A stretch of 39,045 nucleotides of DNA from Hymenobacter rubripertinctus (lineage in GTDB: Bacteria; Bacteroidota; Bacteroidia; Cytophagales; Hymenobacteraceae): NCBI RefSeq assembly GCF_003583925.1, contig NZ_QYCN01000023.1, forward strand, positions 1 through 39,045, read 5' to 3'. Below, piece after piece: positions 1-8,790 of the stretch; position 1 is the stretch's first letter, and each line of letters starts with the position of its first letter. The notes beneath the pieces were generated by a model. It did no database searches. It was not told the origin of the DNA and was given only the letters and a program-made list of their open reading frames with translations. The position numbers and the translations under genes were made by a program.

Positions 1-107
1 TAGGTGCACAAGCCAATAAGCAGAATGTCCGCCAGTCGGTAGCGGCACTTGGCGGCTTGACGGAAATCTTCAACTTGCAGAAAGTAGTCGCGAATCGGGT
101 GGCTCAT
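1..107 (-). CDS. ISAs1-type transposase, N-terminal fragment (runs off window)
   Basis: The first 35 codons of a minus-strand gene can be read from an ATG at 105-107 to the left edge. The peptide has the pattern HPIRDYF, then VEDFR, then KCRYRLADILLIGLCT. This matches the N-terminal region of ISAs1/H-repeat transposases (the DDE_Tnp_1-associated domain), which normally shows 'D.R...K..Y.L.DIL.I.LCA'. The catalytic DDE part would lie outside the window, so whether the element is intact cannot be judged. About 60 bases upstream of the ATG (120-180) could hold the terminal inverted repeat, but one end alone does not define it. Family assignment is by motif recognition from a short piece. Confidence 0.6.
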   Translation of the reverse strand, partial: MSHPIRDYFLQVEDFRQAAKCRYRLADILLIGLCT

Positions 108-214
108 GACCCAAAGCTAGCCCCCACCCGGCTTCATGCGTTTGCCCTGGAGTAAAGGGGGAAAGTAGCGGGGCTAATTTACCACTTCGCACCAATCAGA
201 CGGGTTCCAGGAAC

Positions 215-253
215 AAAAACGGCCGCCTTCCCCGATGGAAGGCGGCCGTTTTT
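215..253. terminator. Strong bidirectional intrinsic terminator
   Basis: Perfect 17-bp arms (215-231 and 237-253) surround a 5-base loop. The stem is A5 plus a GC-rich run ending in T5, so it has a U tract in both directions. It lies 20 bases beyond the stop of the minus-strand lipoprotein gene. Confidence 0.9.
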
Positions 254-272
254 GCTGGCTTTTGCAAGTGGT

Positions 273-749
273 CTATTGCGTCACTTCCACTATTACGCGC
301 ACCGTTTCGGTGGGGGCCAGCTTGGGCACCAGTGCGTGGTAGCTGCGGGAGCCCAGGTCATTGGTGACGCCCATTTTCAGGACCACCCGCAGGACCCGCT
401 CGTTGGCGGGGCAGGCAAGCTGGTAGTCATAGGTTACGCTGGAACTGGCGGCCCCGCCCAACTGCTGCTGCTGCCCAACGACCAGGTCGTATTTGGTGAA
501 ATCAATCTGCGGATGACACGCCCCGCTGACCCGCTGATCGAATTCGGCCTGGGTACGGACAATGAGGGCGGCACCCGTTGGCTCCGTATTCAGGTAACGG
601 GTGTTGGTGCAGCCGTATTCGGCTTCCAGGCTGCTGATGGTAAGTTGCCGGGATTCGCAGGGCTCCGGCTCCAGGCCGCAGTCGGTACCGCAGCCACTCA
701 GGCCCAGGGCCAGCAGCAGTCCGCCCGATAAAGTAGATAGTTGACGCAT
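273..749 (-). CDS. Putative lipoprotein of unknown function
   Basis: This 158-residue protein starts at an ATG (747-749). A short basic start and a hydrophobic segment end in the lipobox LSGC with Cys20, so it should be lipidated and held in a membrane. The mature part is cysteine-rich near its start (C20, CGTDCG, EPC, YGC), suggesting disulphides outside the cytoplasm. The middle segment, with 'ALIVRTQAEFDQR' and 'PQIDFTKYDLVVG', has a faint resemblance to the PrcB-type C-terminal domain (a strand, then 'vDF.k..vv.g', then a glycine-rich turn). That is only a guess from pattern. It is transcribed alone and ends at the strong terminator at 215-253. No function can be assigned from neighbours. 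Confidence 0.75.
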   Translation of the reverse strand: MRQLSTLSGGLLLALGLSGCGTDCGLEPEPCESRQLTISSLEAEYGCTNTRYLNTEPTGAALIVRTQAEFDQRVSGACHPQIDFTKYDLVVGQQQQLGGAASSSVTYDYQLACPANERVLRVVLKMGVTNDLGSRSYHALVPKLAPTETVRVIVEVTQ

Positions 750-818
750 ACAGGCAGGAGTTAGGAGTTTGACAATCAGATAGGGGAGCCGACGCAGTAC
801 GGGATGGTTGCAGGGGGC

Positions 819-852
819 AAAAAAGAATGCCTCCCGTTGCGGGGAGGCATTC
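819..852 (-). terminator. Intrinsic terminator of the aconitase gene
   Basis: Arms of 10 bases (826-835 and 842-851) close a 6-base loop. On the minus strand the stem is followed by a T6 run. It starts about 26 bases beyond the acn stop codon. Confidence 0.9.
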
Positions 853-877
853 CTGAGGTCAGCGCGAACCTGAAAAC

Positions 878-3172
878 CTAGCGGGCCGACAGCTCAGCGG
901 AGCCGGCTTCTTTCTGGCGGATCAGGTTCAGGGCCGAGCCGGCTTTGAACCACTCAATCTGGCCCTCATTGTAGGTGTGGTTCACCGTGATGAGGTCCGT
1001 GTCGCCGTCCTCGTGGTGCAGGCGCACCTGCAAAGGCTTGCCGGGCTGGAAGTCCGTCAGGCCGAGGATGTCGATGGTATCGTTTTCCTCCACCAGGTCG
1101 TAGTCGGCCTTGTTGGCGAAGGTCAGCCCCAGCATGCCCTGCTTCTTGAGGTTGGTTTCGTGAATCCGGGCGAAGGATTTCACCAGCACGGCGCGCACGC
1201 CCAGGTGGCGGGGCTCCATGGCGGCGTGCTCGCGGGAGCTGCCTTCGCCGTAGTTCTCATCGCCTACTACCACCGAGCCGATGCCCTGGCCCTTGTAGTT
1301 GCGGGCTACCTGGGGCACGGTGCCGTAGGGCGTGCCCGAGGTGAGCTGGTCCTTCACGGTGTTCACCTCATCGTTGTAGGCATTAATGGCCCCAATGAGC
1401 ATGTTGTTGGAGATGTTGTCGAGGTGGCCGCGGTATTTCAGCCACGGACCGGCCATCGAAATGTGGTCGGTGGTGCACTTGCCCTTGGCCTTGATGAGCA
1501 GGCGCAGACCCAGCAGGTCGGTGCCTTCCCAGGCTTTGAACGGGTCGAGCAGCTGGAGACGATCCGAGTTCTTGTCCACAAGCACTTCCACCCCCGAGCC
1601 ATCGGCGGCGGGGGCCTGGAAGCCGGCATCTTCCACGGCGAAACCACGGGGCGGCATCTCAATGCCCTGGGGCTCATCGAACTTCACCTGCTGGCCGTCT
1701 TTGGTGGTCAGCGTGTCGGTGAGGGGGTTGAAGGTCAGGTCGCCGGCAATGGCGAAGGCTGTCACGATTTCGGGCGAAGCCACGAAAGCGTGGGTGTTGG
1801 GGTTACCGTCGTTGCGCTTGGCGAAGTTGCGGTTGAAGCTCGTGATGATGGAGTTGCGGCGCTTGGGGTCGTCGGTGTGACGGGCCCACTGCCCGATGCA
1901 CGGACCGCAGGCGTTGGCCAGCACCACGCCGCCCATCTGGGCGAAGGTGTCGAGCAGGCCGTCGCGCTCCACAGTGTAGCGCACCAGCTCCGAGCCGGGC
2001 GTTACGGTGTATTCCGCCTGCACGGTCAGGCCCTTATCGGCGGCCTGCTTGGCAATGCTGGCGGCGCGGGTAATGTCCTCGTAGGAGGAGTTAGTGCAGG
2101 AACCGATGAGGCCCACTTCCAGCTTAGCGGGCCAGTTGTGCTCCTTTACGGCAGCGGCAAACTCCGAAATCGGCCAGGCCGCGTCCGGCGTGAATGGGCC
2201 GTTCACGTAGGGCTCCAGCGTGTTCAGGTCGATTTCGATGAGCTGGTCGTAGTAGGCTTCGGGGTTGGCGTACACCTCGTCGTCGGCGCGCAGGTGAGCG
2301 GCCACCCCGGCGGCCAAGTCGGCTACTTCAGCCCGGCCGGTGCCACGCAGGTAGTCGCCCATTTTCTCGTCGTAGCTGAACACCGAGGTGGTAGCCCCGA
2401 TTTCCGCGCCCATGTTGCAGATGGTGCCTTTGCCGGTAGCCGAGAGGTTGTTGGCGCCTTCGCCGAAGTACTCCACGATGGCCCCGGTACCGCCTTTTAC
2501 GGTCAGGATGCCGGCTACTTTCAGAATCACGTCCTTGGCCGAAGCCCAACCGGAGAGCTTACCGGTCAGCTTCACGCCGATTACTTTCGGGAACTTCAGC
2601 TCCCAGGCCATGCCGGCCATCACGTCCACGGCATCGGCCCCGCCCACGCCAATGGCAATCATGCCCAAACCGCCCGCGTTGGGGGTGTGCGAGTCGGTGC
2701 CGATCATCATGCCGCCGGGGAAGGCATAATTTTCGAGCACCACCTGGTGAATGATGCCGGCGCCGGGCTTCCAGAAGCCGAGGCCGTATTTATTGGAAAC
2801 GGAGGCCAGGAAGTCGTAGACTTCCTTGTTTTCGTTGTTGGCAATGGCCAGATCCTGGTCCGCGCCTTCTTTGGCCTGAATCAGGTGGTCGCAGTGCACG
2901 GTGCTGGGCACGGCGGCCTGTACTTTGCCGGCCTGCATGAACTGGAGCAGGGCCATCTGGGCGGTGGCATCCTGCATGGCCACGCGGTCGGGGGCGAAAT
3001 CGACGTAGGAAACGCCCCGCTCATACGCCTGCGAAACCGAGCCGCCGTACAGGTGAGCGTACAGGATTTTTTCCGTCAGGGTGAGCGGACGGCCGACCGT
3101 AGCACGGGCCGCCTCAATGCGGGAACCCATGCCGGCGTACACGGCCTTGATCATTTCTAAATCGAATGCCAT
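878..3172 (-). CDS. acn: Aconitate hydratase
   Basis: Aconitase interconverts citrate and isocitrate in the TCA cycle using a [4Fe-4S] cluster. The protein has 764 residues, the size of the mitochondrial-type enzyme rather than the roughly 890-930 residues of AcnA or AcnB. The three cluster ligands can be placed: Cys359 in [11 protein letters not shown], and Cys422 and Cys425 in [10 protein letters not shown]. Other family signatures are '[13 protein letters not shown]' in the N-terminal half and '[10 protein letters not shown]' in the C-terminal swivel domain. The ATG at 3170-3172 has no Shine-Dalgarno sequence. A well-formed Bacteroidota promoter lies 51-83 bases upstream and a terminator follows the gene, so it is a single-gene unit. 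With sdhCAB in the same window it gives a TCA-cycle theme, but the two are not cotranscribed. Confidence 0.98.
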   Translation of the reverse strand: MAFDLEMIKAVYAGMGSRIEAARATVGRPLTLTEKILYAHLYGGSVSQAYERGVSYVDFAPDRVAMQDATAQMALLQFMQAGKVQAAVPSTVHCDHLIQAKEGADQDLAIANNENKEVYDFLASVSNKYGLGFWKPGAGIIHQVVLENYAFPGGMMIGTDSHTPNAGGLGMIAIGVGGADAVDVMAGMAWELKFPKVIGVKLTGKLSGWASAKDVILKVAGILTVKGGTGAIVEYFGEGANNLSATGKGTICNMGAEIGATTSVFSYDEKMGDYLRGTGRAEVADLAAGVAAHLRADDEVYANPEAYYDQLIEIDLNTLEPYVNGPFTPDAAWPISEFAAAVKEHNWPAKLEVGLIGSCTNSSYEDITRAASIAKQAADKGLTVQAEYTVTPGSELVRYTVERDGLLDTFAQMGGVVLANACGPCIGQWARHTDDPKRRNSIITSFNRNFAKRNDGNPNTHAFVASPEIVTAFAIAGDLTFNPLTDTLTTKDGQQVKFDEPQGIEMPPRGFAVEDAGFQAPAADGSGVEVLVDKNSDRLQLLDPFKAWEGTDLLGLRLLIKAKGKCTTDHISMAGPWLKYRGHLDNISNNMLIGAINAYNDEVNTVKDQLTSGTPYGTVPQVARNYKGQGIGSVVVGDENYGEGSSREHAAMEPRHLGVRAVLVKSFARIHETNLKKQGMLGLTFANKADYDLVEENDTIDILGLTDFQPGKPLQVRLHHEDGDTDLITVNHTYNEGQIEWFKAGSALNLIRQKEAGSAELSAR

Positions 3173-3222
3173 AATTTCAAACTGGAAAAAGTGGAGAGAA
3201 CGGGTCTGCCGGGGCAGATGTG

Positions 3223-3255
3223 CAAATATAGCTAGGCGGCGGGGCGCGGCCCAAA
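3223..3255 (-). promoter_or_regulatory. Bacteroidota-type promoter for acn
   Basis: On the minus strand TTTG (3252-3255) is followed after 21 bases by TATATTTG (3223-3230), a perfect match to TAnnTTTG. Transcription would start near 3216, giving a leader of about 45 bases. Confidence 0.75.
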
Positions 3256-3468
3256 CTTTTCGGACCCTCGCCCCCGACCGCCTAAAAACGCAACCGGGCC
3301 GACTGGCGCAGCCGCGCCTTCTAAACCAAACGAATAACGCGGGATGAGGTTATTGCCTCACGCCGAACCAACCGATTATCAATCATATAACCAGCGGCCC
3401 ACCCACCAATCATGCGCTTCTGCCACGCCCGATCTTCTCAGTGCCGGGCCGGAGCCGGGCTCCCTTGT

Positions 3469-3502
3469 GGCTAAACTATCGGGGGTGCGCCGTAGTTTAG
3501 CC
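3469..3502. promoter_or_regulatory. Perfect 10-bp inverted repeat before the thioredoxin-lipoprotein gene
   Basis: GGCTAAACTA (3469-3478) and its exact complement TAGTTTAGCC (3493-3502) are separated by 14 bases. The right arm contains TAGTTTAG, close to the TAnnTTTG promoter element, and ends 28 bases before the ATG. It may be an operator overlapping the promoter, or a leader hairpin. Confidence 0.45.
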
Positions 3503-3530
3503 CCGAATCACCTCACCCTTTCCTTCTACT

Positions 3531-4832
3531 ATGCCCGTTGCCTTCTCTTTTCGCAAGGCCATTGCCGGGGCCGGACTCGCGCTGGCCGCAGTAGCCTGTC
3601 AGTCCAATTCCACCACTTCCGAAACGACAGCCGCTCCCGATGCTGCCGCGTCCGGGCTCTCGGCCGGCACCTGGCGGGGCGTGCTCTCGACCCAGGGCCA
3701 GGAAATCCCCTTCCTCTTCGACGTAGCCACCGCCGGCGGCTCGCCCACCGTGACCCTGCGCAACGGCGAGGAGCGCCTGAAGCTCGATGAAATAACCACC
3801 GCCGGCGACTCCACCACCATCCGCTTGGGCGTGTTCGACGCGGCGCTGGTCGTGCGGGCTGATGGGACCGATAAGCTGCAAGGTGCCTGGGTGAAGTACG
3901 ACGCCGGCAAGCCCTACCGGGTGCCGTTTGCGGCGGAGAAAGGCGCACAGCCGCTGTTCCCCGTGATGGCCGACCAGAAAGCATTATCCTTTGACGGCAC
4001 CTGGAAGGTCACCTTCAAAGATGAAGAAGGCAAAACATACCCGGCCGTGGGCGTATTCACCCAAACCCCGGCCGGTATTACGGGCACGTTTCTGACCAGC
4101 ACCGGCGACTACCGCTACCTTTCGGGGCAGGTGGATGGCAATACAATGAAGCTGAGCACCTTTGATGGTAGTCACGGCTTCTTATTCACGGGCAATAAGC
4201 TGAGTGACACTAATTCTGACACCATCACGCTAATCAACGGCGACTTCTACTCCGGCCTCAGCGGCCACGAGACCTGGACGGCCACCCTCGACCCCACCGC
4301 CAAACTGCCCGACGCCAACGCCCTCACCGGCATGAAACCCGGCCAGAAGAAGCTCGACTTTAAATTCCCCAGCATTGCGGGCGGCACCCTCTCCCCCACC
4401 GACGCCAAGTACCAGGGCAAAGTGGTAGTAGTGCAAATGCTGGGCTCCTGGTGCCCCAACTGCATGGACGAAACCAATTTCCTGGCCCCCTGGTACGAGC
4501 AGAACAAGCAGCGCGGCGTCGAAATTATTGGCCTGGGCTACGAGCGGGCCTCCGACGATGAGGCGACGGCCAAGCGCAAGCTCACCAAAATGAAGCAGCG
4601 CCTGAACGTGGGCTACGACCTGGCCCTGGCCGGCGTAGCCGACAAGGACGCGGCCGGCAAAACCCTGCCCCAGATTCAGAAAGTGCTGGCCTTCCCGACC
4701 ACCATCTTTCTCGATAAAAAAGGTGAAGTGCGCACGATTCATACCGGCTTCTCAGGCCCCGGCACCGGCAAATACTACGAGCAGGAAAAGGCCGATTTCA
4801 ACAAAACCATCGACCAACTGCTGGCCGAGTAA
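3531..4832 (+). CDS. Lipoprotein thioredoxin (TlpA/ResA-like thiol-disulphide oxidoreductase)
   Basis: The protein has 433 residues. A signal segment ends in the lipobox AVAC with Cys23, so it is a membrane-anchored lipoprotein outside the cytoplasm. Residues about 40-265 form a beta-rich region of the kind found before the redoxin domain in many Bacteroidota TlpA-like proteins. Its role is not known, though a second 'FDGTW.VTF.D.EG' repeat is visible. Residues about 280-433 are the thioredoxin fold: VVVVQMLGSWCPNC with the active-site pair Cys308 and Cys311, then 'EIIGLGYE', and the cis-proline turn FPTT. The likely role is reducing or oxidising periplasmic thiols, perhaps in cytochrome c maturation. 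The substrate cannot be told from sequence. A strong terminator follows at 4853. The gene stands alone. Confidence 0.9.
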   Translation: MPVAFSFRKAIAGAGLALAAVACQSNSTTSETTAAPDAAASGLSAGTWRGVLSTQGQEIPFLFDVATAGGSPTVTLRNGEERLKLDEITTAGDSTTIRLGVFDAALVVRADGTDKLQGAWVKYDAGKPYRVPFAAEKGAQPLFPVMADQKALSFDGTWKVTFKDEEGKTYPAVGVFTQTPAGITGTFLTSTGDYRYLSGQVDGNTMKLSTFDGSHGFLFTGNKLSDTNSDTITLINGDFYSGLSGHETWTATLDPTAKLPDANALTGMKPGQKKLDFKFPSIAGGTLSPTDAKYQGKVVVVQMLGSWCPNCMDETNFLAPWYEQNKQRGVEIIGLGYERASDDEATAKRKLTKMKQRLNVGYDLALAGVADKDAAGKTLPQIQKVLAFPTTIFLDKKGEVRTIHTGFSGPGTGKYYEQEKADFNKTIDQLLAE

Positions 4833-4852
4833 TTAGCGGCCGCTCACTAATA

Positions 4853-4895
4853 GCAGAAGCCTGTTTCCAGATGGAAGCAGGCTTCTGCATTTTTA
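4853..4895 (+). terminator. Intrinsic terminator after the thioredoxin lipoprotein gene
   Basis: A long hairpin (4853-4889) is built on GCAGAAGCCTG and its complement, with inner TTCC/GGAA pairing, and is followed by a T5 run. Confidence 0.9.
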
Positions 4896-4900
4896 CACAG

Positions 4901-4929
4901 AACGTCATTCCGAGCGGAGGAATGACGTT
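4901..4929. repeat. Short palindromic intergenic repeat, AACGTCATTCC type
   Basis: Perfect 11-bp arms (4901-4911 and 4919-4929) with a 7-base loop. The left half (AACGTCATTCCGAGCGGA) closely resembles the outer arm of the larger element at 8791-8904, so the two belong to one dispersed family. It lies just after a terminator and 22 bases beyond the stop of the convergent GNAT gene. Confidence 0.7.
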
Positions 4930-4951
4930 CTATTGTACCGGTTCAACCAAG

Positions 4952-5509
4952 CTAACGGGTCCTTTCCAGTAGCACAATAGGCTCCTGGTGGTAGGTGGCG
5001 CGGGCAAATTCGTGGAAGTTGAATTTGCGGGCTATGGCCAGGGAGGCCACGTTATCGGGGTCGATGATGCAGGTGAGGCGGGCGGCGGGCAAGCGGGGCT
5101 CCATCCAGGCCAGGGCGGCTTGCAGAGCCTGGGTGGCGTAACCGCGGCCCTGCACGCGTGGCGCAATCGTCCAGCCGGTTTCCAGGGTTCCTTTGAGGGA
5201 GGGGGTCAGGTTGCGCTGGAAATCGAAGAAGCCCGCCGTGCCGATGAACAGGCCGGTAGACTTTTCCTCAATCGCCCAGGGTCCGTACCCGAACAGGGTC
5301 CAGTGGCCCAGCTGGCCCAGCATCCGCCGCCACACTTCTTCCTCGCTCTGGGGCTTATTACCCAGGAAGCGGTAAAAAACGGGGTCGTTGGAAATGGCCG
5401 TAAACTCCGGCAGGTCGGCTACCAGGGGGGCACGCAGCAGCAAATCCGGGGTTTCGAGCTGCGGCACCAGCCCGGCAGGCGTGGTGAGCAAGGATAAGGG
5501 AACCGTCAT
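4952..5509 (-). CDS. GNAT family N-acetyltransferase (RimJ/RimL type)
   Basis: The 185-residue protein starts at the ATG 5507-5509. The longer open frame upstream has no family similarity and runs under the opposite-strand zinc-ribbon gene. The sequence has the RimJ/RimL layout: an opening 'ETPDLLLRAPLVADLPEF', then 'WAIEEKSTGLFIGTAGFF', then 'ETGWTIAPRVQGRGYATQAL'. In the last, the Q/R-x-x-G-x-G loop binds acetyl-CoA phosphate. It closes with 'CIIDPDNVASLAIARKFNF', typical of the C-terminal half. It should transfer an acetyl group to an amine, but the substrate is unknown. A TATACTTG element seven to fourteen bases before the ATG resembles the promoter -7 element and would give an almost leaderless transcript. 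Confidence 0.9.
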   Translation of the reverse strand: MTVPLSLLTTPAGLVPQLETPDLLLRAPLVADLPEFTAISNDPVFYRFLGNKPQSEEEVWRRMLGQLGHWTLFGYGPWAIEEKSTGLFIGTAGFFDFQRNLTPSLKGTLETGWTIAPRVQGRGYATQALQAALAWMEPRLPAARLTCIIDPDNVASLAIARKFNFHEFARATYHQEPIVLLERTR

Positions 5510-5701
5510 GGGGGCAAGTATAGCAAAATAGCCGGTGCTGCCCGGCCGGTATTTTCGTGAGCCCGCTGGCACCTGTGGTCCACGCGGGCACTCCAGCAGA
5601 CAACCCCGGCGCAGCGTTTGCGCGTATTGCCTGTATGGCTGCGGCCTCCTATCCGGCTCCGGCCTCTGTTCTTTCTCCCCCAACCAAACCTTCCCTTCCT
5701 T

Positions 5702-5998
5702 ATGTGGATTCAGCAAAAAAGCACCCCCGCCCCCGTCGATGAGCTGCAAGGGCGCACGGTAGGCCTCAAGTTTGAGTGCAACCAGTGCCAGACCGAGGTA
5801 TTCACCGACCTGATTGGCGTACCCGCCGCCGAGCACTTCGCCAACGGACCCGACGAAGGCCAGTATGAAACCGAGGAAATCAAGTGCCCCGGCTGCGACA
5901 TGACCCACGAAATCACCATCAACAGCAGCCCCAAAGGCGTCCGCTTCGAGGTATCGGAGGTGCAGCCCGGGCAGGTTCATTACCAGGTGCAAGCCTGA
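5702..5998 (+). CDS. Small zinc-ribbon protein of unknown function
   Basis: The 98-residue protein starts at ATG 5702-5704, and the longer open frame lacks sequence character. It carries two CxxC knuckles, CNQC near residue 27 and CPGC near residue 63, which should bind one zinc ion as a ribbon. Between them is an acidic stretch (GPDEGQYETEEIK). After them come 'ITINSSPKGVRFEVSEV' strands. It has no signal peptide, so it is cytoplasmic. I do not recognise a named family. It is divergent from the GNAT gene and is followed by its own terminator, so neighbours give no role. Confidence 0.75.
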   Translation: MWIQQKSTPAPVDELQGRTVGLKFECNQCQTEVFTDLIGVPAAEHFANGPDEGQYETEEIKCPGCDMTHEITINSSPKGVRFEVSEVQPGQVHYQVQA

Positions 5999-6099
5999 TC
6001 ACGGATTAGCCCGGATTTTAGCGGATTTTGTGAATAGTCCGGACCAGACGTAGCGGGCAGTTTCGGCGGCTTTGGTGCGCTTCGCTTATCCTTTTTGCC

Positions 6100-6134
6100 C
6101 CGCCCTGCCATTTCGTGGTTGGGCGGTTTTTTTT
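6100..6134 (+). terminator. Intrinsic terminator after the zinc-ribbon gene
   Basis: CCGCCC (6100-6105) pairs with GGGCGG (6121-6126), with a further CCA/TGG pairing inside, and is followed by a T8 run. It lies between convergent genes. Confidence 0.8.
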
Positions 6135-6168
6135 AGGGGTCCGAGGGGCGCGCTACACTTGTTAGCGG

Positions 6169-7611
6169 CTACTGGGCGGCGTTGGGCTGGTAGTAGAGGT
6201 GGAAGCCCTTTGTGATGCCCCAATACTGGAGCATGGCTGCCTGGGCGTAGGTTTCGTGGTAGTCGGTGAGGGCGTTCCAGGCCAGTACGGGGCAGGTTTC
6301 TTCGAGGCGCACGATGGGCGCGGTGGCGCGGGCCAGGGTTTCAATGGCCTGCCGCTGACAGCTGTTGTCGGCATACGTCCAGGCATTATCGGAAAGGGTG
6401 TAGAACAGGGCCAGCGCCCCGGTCCAGCCCAGGTACCAGCGGCGGGAGCGGCCCGGCAGCCGGCCGGCCAGCTGGTAGGTGGTGGCGGCGTAGAGCGTCA
6501 TCAGACCCAGGAGTACGGGCATAATGGAATCGTGACGGACGATGAGCGGCCGGTAGTGGCGGTAGCCGCCCAGGGGCAGCAGCAGCACGTAAGCCAGCGC
6601 AAATATGCCCAGCCCCAGGGCGGCTTTTCGCAGCCAGCGGTCCTGGGCAGTAGCCGGGCGGCTCCGCCCCGCCAGCAGCAGGTTTAGCAGTGTGGCCCCC
6701 AGCAGCATGGGCAGGGCCGGCCGCCGGAACAAGGTTTCGTTCAGGCCCGCCGGCAGCAGCCGGTAGCGCTCGGCCACCGACACCAGCGCGGCCTCGCTCT
6801 CCAGCTCAAACCGACCGATATACAGCGAATACAGGCACAGCAGCCCGATTAGCCCTAGCAAGCTGAATGCCGGCCAGGGCACCCGCGCCATGGCCGCGCC
6901 GCGCCGCCACGCCCCCGCCTGCCGCCCCAGCCACCAGAGGCAGATACCGGCGTTGAGCACGGCCACTACGCCCGGAATAATGGCCCCGTTGAAGCTTAGC
7001 ACGACGGCCAGCCCCAGCAGCAGGGCGTACTGCCACCAGCGCAACCGCAGGGGCTCGCCGTGCCGGGCGGCCCGGTAAAAGGGCCAGTAAAACAGCCCCA
7101 GCAGCGCCAGCGGATAGGCGTAGAAGAAGGTGTAGGTGATGGAGTTGTCGATGATGCCCATCTGGCCATTGTAGCCGGCCGACTGGAACAGGGGGGTCAG
7201 CAGCGCGGCCAGCACCCAGAACCGCCACCCCGGCCGCCCCGAGCCGCTGGCGTACATGGCCAGCACGTAAAGCAGCAGTGCCTGCACCAGCGCACTAAAC
7301 AGGCCGCAGGCAGCGTACACACTATCGAGCGGCGACAGGAACGTTTGCAGCCAGAACGGCACCGATTTGAAGTAGCCCACCATGCTGATGTGGGCAAAGA
7401 ACCGGTTAGGCCCCATCGACACCTCGTGGCGGGTAAGGGCGGCCCAGCCAAACGGATCGGAGAGCACCGGCCGGCACGCCGCAATCGGCAGCACGATGGT
7501 GGGCATATCCCACTCCAGCGGCATGCGGTAGTTCTGCCAACCCGTGTAACCCAGGTCGAGCACCACGAACAGCACGAGCAGCGGCAACAGGTAGCGCGTC
7601 TTCCTACTCAT
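6169..7611 (-). CDS. Multi-pass membrane protein of unknown function
   Basis: The protein has 480 residues from ATG 7609-7611; a GTG four codons earlier (7621-7623) is possible. About ten or eleven hydrophobic segments are visible, starting at residues 8-25. The first external loop contains 'WQNYRMPLEWDMPTIVLP' and later ones 'TRHEVSMGPNRFF' and 'GIIDNSITYTFFYAYP'. The C-terminal 90 residues are more soluble (NAWTYADNSCQRQAIETL and LEETCPVLAWNALTDYHETYAQ). The long first loop with an acidic pair, many membrane spans and a soluble tail recall membrane glycosyltransferases of the GT-C fold, but no diagnostic motif is seen and I do not assign that role. It has no operon partner: the zinc-ribbon gene is convergent and the gene upstream is about 130 bases away. 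Confidence 0.75.
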   Translation of the reverse strand: MSRKTRYLLPLLVLFVVLDLGYTGWQNYRMPLEWDMPTIVLPIAACRPVLSDPFGWAALTRHEVSMGPNRFFAHISMVGYFKSVPFWLQTFLSPLDSVYAACGLFSALVQALLLYVLAMYASGSGRPGWRFWVLAALLTPLFQSAGYNGQMGIIDNSITYTFFYAYPLALLGLFYWPFYRAARHGEPLRLRWWQYALLLGLAVVLSFNGAIIPGVVAVLNAGICLWWLGRQAGAWRRGAAMARVPWPAFSLLGLIGLLCLYSLYIGRFELESEAALVSVAERYRLLPAGLNETLFRRPALPMLLGATLLNLLLAGRSRPATAQDRWLRKAALGLGIFALAYVLLLPLGGYRHYRPLIVRHDSIMPVLLGLMTLYAATTYQLAGRLPGRSRRWYLGWTGALALFYTLSDNAWTYADNSCQRQAIETLARATAPIVRLEETCPVLAWNALTDYHETYAQAAMLQYWGITKGFHLYYQPNAAQ

Positions 7612-7742
7612 GTTCTTTTTCACGTGGGTAGTTGGGCTAATGTGGGCAATGCGAGCCCGGAAGTACCCGCCTCCCCGCCCGAAACCCTGTGCCTGGACTC
7701 CTGACCGGCGGTTTTGCTGGCCGGCCGCTACTGGGCAGGGGG

Positions 7743-8732
7743 TTATTTTTCCCGCTCGATAGTGTAGTTGATGAGTTGCTCCAGCGAGGTGCGGGAGGCG
7801 GAGGCGGGGAAGGTACGCAGGATTTCCAGGGCCTCGTCGCGGTAGCGCTCCATCACCCGGATGGCATACTCCAGCCCGCCCGACTGCTTCACGAACTCGA
7901 TGACGGCCTGCACCCGGTCTTTGCGGCCGTCGTTGTTTTTCACGTTGAAGATGACGCGCCGCTTGGTGAGCCAGTCGGCCTGCTGGAGGGCGTAGATCAG
8001 GGGCAGGGTCATCTTCTTCTCCTTAATGTCGATGCCCACGGGCTTGCCGATTTCGGCCGTGCCGAAGTCGAACAGGTCGTCTTTGATCTGAAAAGCCATG
8101 CCCACTTTCTCCCCGAACAGGCGGGCGCGCTCCACCGTTTGCTTGTCTGCCCCGGCCGACGACGCACCCACGGCGCAGCAGGAGGCAATCAGGGAAGCCG
8201 TTTTCTGGCGGATAATGTCGAAGTACACGTCCTCAGTAATATCGAGGCGGCGGGCCTTCTCAATTTGCAGCAGCTCGCCCTCGCTGAGCTCCTTCACGGC
8301 ATTGCTCACAATTTTGAGCAGGTCGTAATCGTCGTTTTCCAGGCTAAGCAGCAGCCCCTTGCTGAGCAGGTAGTCGCCCACGAGCACGGCAATCTTGTTT
8401 TTCCAGAGCGCATTGATGGAAAAGAAGCCCCGGCGGTAGTTCGATTCGTCCACCACGTCGTCGTGCACCAGCGTGGCCGTGTGCAGCAGCTCAATCAGGG
8501 CCGCGCCCCGGAACGAGGCTTCCGGCAGCGGCCCTTCGGGCTGGGCACCGCTGATTTTGGCCGTGAAAAACACGAACATCGGCCGGATCTGCTTGCCCTT
8601 GCGCTTCACGATGTAGCCCATGATCTTGTCCAGCAGCAACTGCTTGGACTGCATCGACTGCCGGAATTTCTTCTCGAATTCCGCCATGTCGGTGGCAATA
8701 GGCGCCTGTATCTGATCCAGGGTAACGGTCAT
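7743..8732 (-). CDS. Long-chain polyprenyl diphosphate synthase
   Basis: The 329-residue enzyme should extend allylic diphosphates with isopentenyl diphosphate. Both aspartate-rich magnesium-binding motifs are present: DDVVD at residues 91-95, followed by 'ESNYRRG', and DDLFD at 218-222 preceded by QIK. The start region has 'GKQIRP', the usual substrate-binding basic motif. The residue five places before the first DDxxD is Ala86, a small residue as in long-chain enzymes. The product is therefore more likely an octaprenyl-type or longer chain for menaquinone than FPP or GGPP, though exact length cannot be read. ATG 8730-8732 is the start. A TATCATTG element (8752-8759) is a possible -7 box. 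The gene is divergent from the hydrolase gene across a palindromic element. Confidence 0.92.
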   Translation of the reverse strand: MTVTLDQIQAPIATDMAEFEKKFRQSMQSKQLLLDKIMGYIVKRKGKQIRPMFVFFTAKISGAQPEGPLPEASFRGAALIELLHTATLVHDDVVDESNYRRGFFSINALWKNKIAVLVGDYLLSKGLLLSLENDDYDLLKIVSNAVKELSEGELLQIEKARRLDITEDVYFDIIRQKTASLIASCCAVGASSAGADKQTVERARLFGEKVGMAFQIKDDLFDFGTAEIGKPVGIDIKEKKMTLPLIYALQQADWLTKRRVIFNVKNNDGRKDRVQAVIEFVKQSGGLEYAIRVMERYRDEALEILRTFPASASRTSLEQLINYTIEREK

Positions 8733-8790
8733 GCGGGTGTTTTGGGCAGTGCAATGATACGGGAAAAGGCGGTGAGGTAGGTAAGAAGCA

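Larger units (their letters stand above)
3173..3530. other. 358-base divergent intergenic region
   Basis: The region lies between the divergent acn and thioredoxin-lipoprotein genes. It holds the acn promoter (3223-3255) near one end and a perfect 10-bp inverted repeat (3469-3502) near the other. I see no further gene, RNA or strong structure between about 3256 and 3468. Confidence 0.7.

Noticed and set aside
215..253. Riboswitch or transposon end at the hairpin
   Set aside because: It has symmetric arms with U tracts and lies just after a stop codon, which is ordinary for a terminator.
977..3160. Long open frame on the plus strand across aconitase
   Set aside because: It is the antisense shadow of a clear aconitase gene; in GC-rich DNA such frames are expected. 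It has no protein-like motifs.
4952..5992. 346-residue extension of the GNAT protein
   Set aside because: The upstream part has no similarity and lies opposite the zinc-ribbon gene; the 185-residue form starts at a normal ATG.
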